A stretch of DNA of 64,000 bases from NCBI GenBank assembly GCA_037903475.1, contig JBAJFG010000001.1:1-64000 (forward strand). The letters run 5' to 3'. A program made the position numbers and the translations under genes. The notes under the pieces are model-generated. The model was not told the origin of the DNA. It did no database searches and was given only the letters and a program-made list of their open reading frames with translations. Shown here piece by piece: positions 55,487 to 64,000 of this stretch. How positions within the stretch are numbered: position 1 is the stretch's first letter; the number at the start of each line of letters is the position of its first letter. The stretch is from Ancylostoma caninum (Eukaryota > Nematoda > Chromadorea > Rhabditida > Ancylostomatidae).

Positions 55487-58400
55487 TTAAAGCTTCCCAT
55501 TGACAAAGTCAGCGAGCAAAGTAGGAACGGCCGAATCGAACCCTACAATGTCCATCATTCCCGCATCTTCGGGATCGGCGATAGTGAAGCCCGTGGAAGT
55601 CATTCCCATCACAACAAGCTTGGCGTCAGTAATTCCGGAAGCTTCACGATACTTACGCAAAGCTTCGTATGGGTGAACCTAAACGTTAAAAAATGAGTTC
55701 GGCGGCACTAAAATGGTAGGACAAGACAGATACTCTGGATTACCTCTCCAACCCAAGTTTCACAATCTGTGTACACCACGAAGACATCAAACTTCTTGTT
55801 TTTCTCTTTCGCCCACAGCATAGGCAGTGCACAGTCAGTCGCTCCGAACTGGAAAAAAAGGCACAGATATACGAATCACACTAGATTCTATTCCACTACA
55901 GAATATCCATCTGAACTGTGACACCGATATGCAAGCAGGAAACTTAATCTTACTTCCATGCCGTCCATGTACTCCTCAATCTTCGAGATTGTCCAATCTC
56001 CACGGAATGGCAGCTCAACGAGCTGTTCGCAGAATCCAACGCATTCGACCTGAGTGAGGAGTGAACTGGTACTATCGCACACAATATCGAAAGCTAACAA
56101 TAAGGTATGAAGTTATGGGTCTCAACTCACGTCCTTCTCGTTTTTGAGGCTTACTAGCGAAAGAGCAGCACTGGCAGTTCGACAGGATAGCATAGTCCCC
56201 GAGATGTTAGTGCACATACTACCTACAATACGGATGTCATTAGGCAATGATACATAAGACATCTCGATAGCATAGTAGAACAGCAAATGCACCTGAGACA
56301 TCAAAGGCAAAACAGAACCGCTTGTTCGTTGGTGGAGCGTTGACGAATGACTTGTAGAAGGCATCCTCTAGAGCTTTGTCTATCTGAAACAGATTTGATG
56401 GAAAGGACAACTCAACCGCAGCACATGGAAAAAAACAACTGATTTCTTTTCTGCTTCTCAGTGATATGTTTAGGATAAAAACTCTGTTCACCTTCTCGTC
56501 AACATCCCACTTCAGCTTGCCCTTGTCTCCGTGACCAGCCTGGTAGACCGTCTTCGCGAGAAGCACCTGAACAGTTCAAACTAGGTGTATACGTATAGTA
56601 CTGAATGTACATCAAGAAAACTATCGACATCCAGCGTGGAGAAAAAAGCCAGCGCAAGAGTCTTCAGTCCCGATTTCGAATTACCTGAATTGGATGAATC
56701 TTTGCACGTTTCAGTTCCTCCACATCGGTAAGCTTAGCGATGATCTTATCACGATGCTCCCTGCAAAATATGAAGCTCGTGAAATGTCCAAATAAGAAAA
56801 AATTCCGTGGAAAAAGTATCTTACGGAGTTATGGCGTTGATCGACTGCATCTTCCCAAGGTTCCTTATCATTGCCGTCATCGGCATTTTCGCAAGAAGAG
56901 CCTGCCACACGGGAACGGAGTTGAGCATTTCGGTGGGAATATGCTCGCGAACCAAATCTGCAAAATCGGCATCAAATGTGATAGCGAATTTGAGAATAGA
57001 CGCAAACGAAGGAAGAAAAGGTGAAAAACTAGTAACTCACTATGCGTCTTAATGGCCTCTACGACCTTTCCTTCATCCTTCTCATTCTTCAAAGCCAGAA
57101 CTGCTTCAACAAGCTTGAGAGCTCTGAAAATGATCAAATTTGTTATTCCGCACAAATAGAAGCTGAAGAAACACGAATTTAAAGTCATACCGACCATACA
57201 CAAAGGTACAGCCACGTTAATCCTAAAAAAAATGCGGAAATGCTGAGATAGGTCAATATACCGGACCTGCTCTCTAGCTCTACATCCATCTGAACGGCGC
57301 TGTATTTCTTCGCTGGCTGGGCAATGTCAGCTTCGTCCTTTGGCAGATTTCGCTTGCGCGTTTTCAGCTCACCTGCAAAACCGCATCTGAATGTACTAAT
57401 CTGGGAATATTATATAAGAACATATGTGGTCAGATAAACAAAAAAATGATACTAGCAAAAGAAGTCCACTCTATAGGCAGCTTTAAAAGGATGCTCAATA
57501 CCAAATGGATTCAGCATGCTGTAGCTGAGCATAACATTTCCGGGTACTATTGTACTTCAGCGGCCCCACTATCGACCCCAAACTCAAAATCATGGATTTC
57601 TCTGAAAACTTGCATACAGGGGTAATTCGATGTGCTGATCACGAATATCATATTCACTTCGCATGATAGTATCGATTTTATTGATTTTATCGATTTTTCT
57701 TCAGTATGGACCGCCTCTCGGATCTCTCTCAAAATTTGCCTAATGGGGTTTCCAAAGCTGCTGGTTGCAAATATGATGAAGATTTCGCAAGACAAGGTCG
57801 ACTTTGTGGAGAAAACTCCAGTAAAACCGGCAACTACACCGCCCTACAGATGAGAATCGGGAGAAAATCAACGAAATCGAGAATGTGATGCAAAACGGCA
57901 ACTATATTCGTGATCAGCACCTCCAAAAACCTCGAAATGCACTTTTTCAGAGAGATTTGAGATATGGGTTGAACTTGGAAAAGTTCAATAAAATCGATAT
58001 TTTCATGCGAAATGAATATGATATTTGTGATCAGCACCTCGAATTACCCCTGTGTGCAAGTTTTCAGAGGAATCCATGATTTTGAGTTGGGTGTCGATAG
58101 TGGGGCCGCTGAAGTACAATAGTACCCATTTCCGCGACTCTCTCACGTGATTACCAAATACTGTGCTGCTCCTGAGAACATTACAGAACAGATAGCAACT
58201 ACCCTAGCAGAGAAGATCTGACAGCAGGAAAAAACCAAAAACTATGTAGCGCAAAACTCACCCTTGACGGCGAAGTGATACAGCTGTTCATACTCCAAGA
58301 TCGAATTCTCCTCAGCCTTCTCTTTCAATGTCGGATGCGCCAATCGGAACAGATCACGATGAGACCAGCCGCCCCTCTGTGGGTATTTCGTGAGGTGCAT

Positions 58401-61313
58401 CGCAAGCTGTTCAGGAGCTTTGCTAGCATACCTGAAGCGAAATGTATAGTAGTTACAATTCTTCGCAGAACAGTAACTGCAGCTGAAATAGAGACTCACC
58501 AGTCCTGAATGGTTTGCCTCATAAGCCGACCCCATCCAGTCGACTTCTTCCCCTCCTCCGGCTGTGTTGAGTGAGAAATCATCTCACAGTACTTGACAAA
58601 TGTGAACAGATGGGTAGGTATGCGACACACCTATAAAAAAGATGGATCAGACGGGTTCTGCCAAATGAATAACAGATTTTAAGACTTACATCATTAACAA
58701 TACCAAGAGCAGACTTGTGAAGCTCGCTCAAGTACTTGTGTTTCGCAGCAACCAGAGCCTCTGAAGCTTTTTCGGCTTGTCGCATTTTTGCAACGTAGTC
58801 ACAAACATTGTACCTGCAGAATTTTTTTTTTAATGTAAACCTTTGTGTTGTTGAAAATTTATAAGGTTACTCAATGTGTACCGCCTCGACATTTTTCCAC
58901 CACTCTGACACCTTAACAGCGAAAACTCAAAGATATTTACCTCGCACACAACGCCAAAGCCATAAGCAGAGGATCTTGTTTGGGGTTTCGTCCAGCCAGC
59001 GAAATCTCGTAAATCTCCTTCAAGATGAGGCTTCCATGACCTTAAAAAATAAGCATAGGTCCAAAAGTATAGTCTTCCTCGCACATCTTACTCACCCTTC
59101 TCGATAATATCGATAAGTGCCTTTACATTGTCCATGGTCAGCTCCTTTTCACTGCTATAATAAGTGCCTCCTGACGTTCCAAGGATTATGAATCGGCGAA
59201 CACGTGTCTCATCGCTCACTGGGAACACGAAACCTCCGGCAGTGTTGCGAACCTAAAAGAAGTACCAGTGTCATGTTCAGCATGTCTTTCACAGAAGCGC
59301 ACATATAACAGTGCATTAACAACCGAGATGGAGATATAACAAGACTGTCCAAGAAAAAGTCAGAAGATACGAAAAGTTCTGACCTCATCTGGTCTGGTCT
59401 TCATCATCTGCCGGGGAAGATTCTCACTGATGGCTACGTTTCGGAATAGTTCCTCACATCTGGAAAGATAAAATATTGCTCAAGATTTGAAGTTTACCCA
59501 GTAATTAACGTTATCTGATAATAATAACTAATGATTTTGATTGCCTACTGGAAACAGACCCCATGCGCTAGATCAATGAAAAGCCCAGTCCAATTTTTCT
59601 TGGTACAATTTTTCTGTTTTTTGTACTTTTGAGTTCAGGAAGCAGAGACGATTGGTGTCGCTACGTTGAGAATTTAGGGCGGCTTTGCATGTTCTCACTT
59701 GTCAGCCGCGAGGATTTTAGCTGCCTGGCATGTTGAAATAACACCAGGAATGACGTAGAAGTATGTGGAGCGTCTGCGTCTGCGGGTAGACGACACTCAC
59801 GGATGAATGGGTGATATAATCACGATCAATTCCTGAGCATTTTCCGTTCGTGTTACAAAGTTGAATCCGTTTATCATGACCACTTCGGTGTTTGCGCGTC
59901 AACGTCACACATGGGTAACCCTGCTGGGCCTGGATGCGTCGTTGAGATTACCCAAGATAAACGTGTTGACGTCCGTGTTAAAAAAACAGGGGCCCATCTC
60001 GTTTTGCATGTTGGGGTTGCTGACATATCCTAGACCTTTTCCTCATGTTGAGTCCAGTGACGCACGTTAACGGATACAAAAGCGACTAAAGCCCCACTGC
60101 TGAAAGGGTCGAACTGGCTACGTCTCTCTCAAGAAACTTGAGAACCGTATTTTGCATGAGATTGAAAGATGCAAATCCCACAATTAAGACATGCAATCTT
60201 TTAATCAATAGTCTATACCAGCAATGGTCAAATCCATGCAAAACCCATGCATATAAACGCGCGAAAAACCCAGGCACACCCATGCAGAATCCATATAAAG
60301 CCCATGCAAAACCCATGCATATCCATGGGTGTGCATGGGTTTTGCATGGATTGATTATTGCTGGTATAGAACTATTGATTCAAAAAACCGTGTTTTGCAT
60401 GACCACGCATGTCTTTATCGTGGGATTTGCATCTTTCAATCTCATGCAAAACACGGTTTTTAGGTTCCCTGAGCTGGAGCTCAGAGGCGGATCGCTCCAA
60501 GCTGTGGTGGCTGCCTGCCACGGCTGCAGCGTTGGCGAACGAGTTTTGGCGTGTTCAATCGATAAGATCAACGTCTTCACACGTCAACTCGGGTTAGCGA
60601 ACTGTTATAGATCTCGTCTTGGAAAACGGGTTCAAAGACCGTTTCGAGACAATTTGCCTATACCGCTAGATTCAGCGTGTCGAGGAGATGCAAAATCTGT
60701 CATTACCTCAACCAGGTGGGCCCCTGACCTTAACAGTGGGTAGACTTGCGTGGTGTTAACACGTCTACCCTGAGGGTTTTGCTTGCCACACTCTCCATTC
60801 AGAAAGAAACGACTATCGCGATACCCAAACACATACGTTCCACGTGGCTCCACGCTATTTTCGAGCCGTTTTAACTTGTTAAGCAGGTAAAAATCTGAGT
60901 GCTTAACACGTTAGAACGTGGGCGACCTGTCGGAACCACATTCGCGCATTCTAAATAGGAGCACACAAATGGGTGTCTACTTCTGAAGTGACTGTGCACG
61001 CGGCATCAATACCTCGCAATGGCGACAGCATCGCACCACTGGTTAACCCACGTTGCTACGAGTCAACCCAAACGTTGATTCTACAGCGGTTAACGCACAT
61101 CAACATGGGTTAACGAATGACGTGGGGCTACCCCATTGCGAGGTGTCCAGTAGCGACTGATGTTACCTGTAGCATGGAAAGAGTAGTCAAAAAAAAAACA
61201 TTGAGGAGTAAAGACATGAGACAGCCAAGTTACCTTCGCACTTCGCATGAGTACTTCTCTGGAATTTCGACACCTCCATCGCTGGGAACAGGGGACTCTC
61301 TACCATCGGCCAT
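55487..61313 (-). CDS. rop-1: Ro60 / 60-kDa SS-A ribonucleoprotein (TROVE + vWA)
   Basis: Ring-shaped RNA-binding protein that holds Y RNAs and misfolded small RNAs such as faulty 5S rRNA. Eighteen exons, all in phase: 61313-61234, 59459-59384, 59252-59096, 59040-58941, 58813-58690, 58630-58500, 58431-58262, 57372-57267, 57222-57202, 57123-57041, 56957-56825, 56760-56685, 56566-56492, 56383-56293, 56222-56131, 56049-55954, 55848-55744, 55678-55487; about 635 residues. TROVE landmarks: LGTSGGTYY, CRIPTHLFTFVKYC, GGWSHRDLFRLAHPTLK, VPVWQALLAKMPMTAMIRNL. The vWA domain has MIDAS DVSGSM near residue 471, GATDCALPM and YTDCETW; the C-terminus is GMTSTGFTIADPEDAGMMD. The 21-nt exon 9 and its donor are the least certain. 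The start follows TTTTACAG, suggesting trans-splicing. Introns 1 and 7 carry palindromic repeats. Confidence 0.95.
57544..58127. mobile_element. MITE in Ro60 intron 7
   Basis: Inverted ends of about 115 bp: TACTATTGTACTTCAGCGGC on the left and its mirror ending CGCTGAAGTACAATAGTA on the right. The interior repeats GATTTTATTGATTTTATCGA and CAGCACCTC-type blocks. It shares termini and centre with 14221-14483. Confidence 0.88.
60142..60459. repeat. Long inverted repeat with ATGCAAAACCCATGC cluster
   Basis: The outer arms (60144-60182 and 60420-60458) match over about 38 bp with one or two changes. Further inward, ATGCAAAACCCATGCATA and TATGCATGGGTTTTGCAT blocks alternate on both strands. It lies in intron 1 of Ro60 and is probably a MITE; the TGCAAAAC/TGCAAATC motifs resemble octamer sites by chance or function. 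Confidence 0.75.
61011..61146. repeat. Short palindrome (MITE-like) in Ro60 intron 1
   Basis: Ends ACCTCGCAATGG and CCATTGCGAGGT mirror each other; inside, GGTTAACCCACGTTG pairs with CAACATGGGTTAACG. About 136 bp. Confidence 0.65.
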
Positions 61314-61315
61314 TC

Positions 61316-63031
61316 CTGTAAAAGAAGATCACGTCTGTTCGTTTGCAAGCGAGAACGAGCAATTATAAACAGAACGAGCGAATGAACTTCAATAGAACGA
61401 CACATGGTAAACACAGTGCACAGCGCACACATGCAAATGGGCGCACATACAACATCTGGCACTGGGAAATCGATGCCCTGTTTTTAACCATAGGGGGATA
61501 TAACGACAAGTACATGCACTCATCGGGATATGATCGGCGCTATCTGGAAGGTCTCTACTGAGAACATCTCGAGACTCTTAGGAACCATATGTGAGGTCCG
61601 TTTCATCGGCGATGTTAGTTGGAGAGGAATTAAAGAAACGTAGTCGGAAAGGCAGCGGTCTTAGGGTGGTGGACGAGAAATAGGCAGTAGGCATATATAA
61701 GCACTCGAGTACCATCGCTTTTAAAATACATAATGTACGTTCGATGAGATTTGTTTAATGAAAGGATCCCAGAATAGTGAAAAGCGTTTAAGCAAAACAT
61801 ACTCCCATAATGTTGCTAGTATTAATGGAGAATGGCGAATAAGGCCTTCAACTACGCGCGGAATTGAACCAGGAATCAAATTCTGAAGTTGGTGTATTTA
61901 TTTTACTCTATTAGTTGTGGATGATACGCGCTTCTCACGCCTACCTCCCAGAAAGACTTTTCTCGAGTTCTTTTCTTCTCTGTCTCCTCAACTTTGTACT
62001 TTGATGAAACCGACTATGTACGGGCAGTGGTTTATTTCCTACCTCCCTCCTCTCCCAACCCGCCTCCTAGCACGTGATTCTAACCTGTTTGTACAGGTTA
62101 GGACAGGAGGTAGAAGGATAGCGCGAGGTTGAGAACGGTACTACCAGGGAAATGTGTGGATGCGCAGACAATCAGTGTCTCGTCGTATGTAGTGTAGCGC
62201 GTGCGAGCGAGCCCATACCACTAAAATCTGCTGTACTTCTTTGGAAGAGAACCATTTCGTTGTTCTCACTCTTTTGACAGAAATTCTAGATTTACCACTA
62301 CTCTAATTCGTCAAATGTGAACGCCCATGCCACAGACTAGTTTTTAGTGCAATAAGCGCCTGAGTGCCTCTAATATGTATTCTCTTTAGTTAATGGCACA
62401 CTGCCGTTTTCATTTTTGGCCACTTGTGAAAAGGATAAACTCATTACTCGCAGTTGCTGCACAAGTTTCGGAAAGTACAAGTTATACTACGTAATAGTAT
62501 ATTTCAATAATAATGAATGTTGAGTATGAGCTCACAACTGCATTAGTTGCCCACCCATTAAGTAATGCATTTTTTTTCAAGCCTCCTCCTTCCCTCTTCC
62601 TCTCTCCTCTCTGGTGGAACGGAGGACTTCAAAACTGCCGAACACCCATGACAAATGTGTTCTCAGCGATCCGACGTTTTTCTCCCAGTGGGGAAAATCA
62701 TTCATCTCCACTAGGATGACAAATGCTGCTGACTTTGCGTGCAAACGGGAATGCACAAAATAGGTTGGGAAACCTAACGATTCTGCACAAAAAAGGGATC
62801 TCAAACATCTCCACCAAACTACGCTCCTGATGCATCAATGCGCCCGGATTTCATTCACAATGTGCGCCTACCTTTCAAACATCCACAACATTTCCCTATA
62901 ACGAACCGTTTCACCTGGGAAGAGTTTAGAGAAAAAGAGCTCACGACAAACAGTGTCTGGTTCTCGGAGACGCAGGAGAGAAGGACAGGTTGTACACAAA
63001 TATCCGGCTCTGATTGCTCTGAGATTAACTA
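61316..63031. other. Upstream of Ro60, no gene recognised
   Basis: This should contain the Ro60 promoter (minus strand). No coding exon or RNA gene is evident. A small hairpin AACCTGTTTGTACAGGTT lies near 62080-62098. Confidence 0.35.
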
Positions 63032-63283
63032 CTCTGATAATTGTGCAGGACGAACGCAGACCAAGCGGCGTAATGGTTCGGTTAGAAACCCTAGCAGCAA
63101 CGGTTGCCAGTTGCTGCCATGCTCCCCTCGATTGCTGCTCAATCTGTTGGCCCTTTAGCAGCAATTGCTAAGGGACGGCAGCAATCAAGGGGAGAATGGC
63201 AGCAACTGGCAACCGTTGCTGCTAGGGTTTCTAACCGAACCATTACGTCGTTCGGGCTGCGTTTGGCTGCACAGTTATCAGAG
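63032..63283. mobile_element. Palindromic MITE, 252 bp
   Basis: Ends CTCTGATAATTGTGCAGGAC and the mirror of CTCTGATAACTGTGCAGCCA. The arms pair over about 110 bp, including GGTTCGGTTAGAAACCCTAG and CAGCAACGGTTGCCAGTTGC. A single-arm relative is at 12195-12340. Confidence 0.88.
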
Positions 63284-64000
63284 TCTAAAATAAAGGAAGA
63301 AGCACTGATATGCCCACAAATGCTGAAAATCCTTCCCATCAAGAAAAGCATGCACGTACGGACCAGGGCTCTGCGTTAGAAAAACTTCAGATTTCGTTAA
63401 TCCTTTAATTCGTTACGTTGGGCAGAAATGGCCGCTACGCGTTAATGCGTTAATTCGTTAGAAGACGGATTAGCGGAAATTTTGATGAGTTCCATCAGCT
63501 GTAACAAGCAGTCGAATTCACTAACTCGAATTCATTAACTGATATTCAAAGTAAATAAGCTGTAGTTTCAACAAAAAAATGAAGCAAATGTTGACATTGT
63601 TTACTTTTAGAGTTGCCTTTGAATAGAGTTGGGTTGTTTTGCTTCACAATTTCATAGTAAATCATTGGGAATAGGAATGGATGAAAGCTCTTACGATCTT
63701 TGGTTTCACAAGAGGAAATGAGAGACTCAAGAGACAAGACAGTACGTCAGAATCCTAGTATGAGTATGTTATGGTGCAGAAAGAGCAGTTTTTCCAAGCC
63801 TCGTATAGTCAAGCTGGTGCTCAGATTTGATAGAATCAAGCCTGCTGTTGAGAAGAGACGCATGCACTGAGTTGCCGGAGAGGATAGTTGCAGACTCATG
63901 AAAGTTCTCTTTAGTATATTTAATCTTGACAATTACACAGCTATACCCGCCACCATGGCTTTAGTTCATGAAAGCTAAGAAGTTAAGATGTTCATGAAAG
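63284..64000. other. Intergenic to the right edge, no gene recognised
   Basis: 63390-63540 holds a low-complexity stretch of TTAATTCGTTA-type repeats. Beyond it no supported exon, RNA gene or transposon end is seen. Confidence 0.4.

Overview
The window looks like a piece of a clade V (strongylid, hookworm-like) nematode chromosome. The genes are split into many short exons with TTTCAG-type acceptors. Two introns start with GC instead of GT. Two genes begin directly after an acceptor-like CAG, as trans-spliced nematode messages do. The sequence between genes is packed with palindromic DNA transposons, mariner relics and minisatellites. The organism is inferred from style and gene content only; there is no rRNA or mitochondrial marker.

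Real genes, left to right. The last two exons of an unidentified two-span membrane protein lie at 3.67-5.07 kb (+). A 38-exon gene at 25.7-38.3 kb (+) encodes a dynamin-binding-protein (Tuba)-type Rho GEF with domain order SH3 x4, DH, BAR, SH3, SH3, about 1386 residues. A five-exon glutathione S-transferase lies at 40.65-43.30 kb (+). An 18-exon Ro60 (rop-1) gene at 55.5-61.3 kb (-) encodes about 635 residues with an intact MIDAS motif. I joined the exons by hand, and phase is consistent across every junction given. A fifth locus at 48.3-51.3 kb (-) is a decayed Mutator-like (MULE) transposase gene. It is fronted by four related glutamine-rich exons and carries in-frame stops and a tandem duplication over a splice donor.

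Mobile DNA dominates the rest. At 1.3-2.2 kb there is a TIR element with TA target duplications. At 6.2-8.5 kb there is a foldback element built of nested inverted repeats. At 10.7-11.9 kb there is a decayed mariner. At 13.9-17.3 kb a long-armed foldback element is split by a second mariner (TA) and by a 1.56-kb element with 8-bp target duplications and TTCGAATA arrays at both ends. At 19.3-22.3 kb an RTE-like LINE fragment is flanked by minisatellites. Short palindromic MITEs lie near 4.2, 22.6, 24.9, 49.6, 54.1, 54.4, 57.5, 61.0 and 63.0 kb; several sit inside introns of the real genes.

The most unusual single locus is at 44.9-45.4 kb. There a copy of the last Ro60 exon is fused to an inverted copy of GST exon 1/intron 1. 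The genes are unrelated in function: actin/membrane signalling (Tuba-like), detoxification (GST) and small-RNA quality control (Ro60). Nothing suggests an operon apart from the acceptor-like starts.
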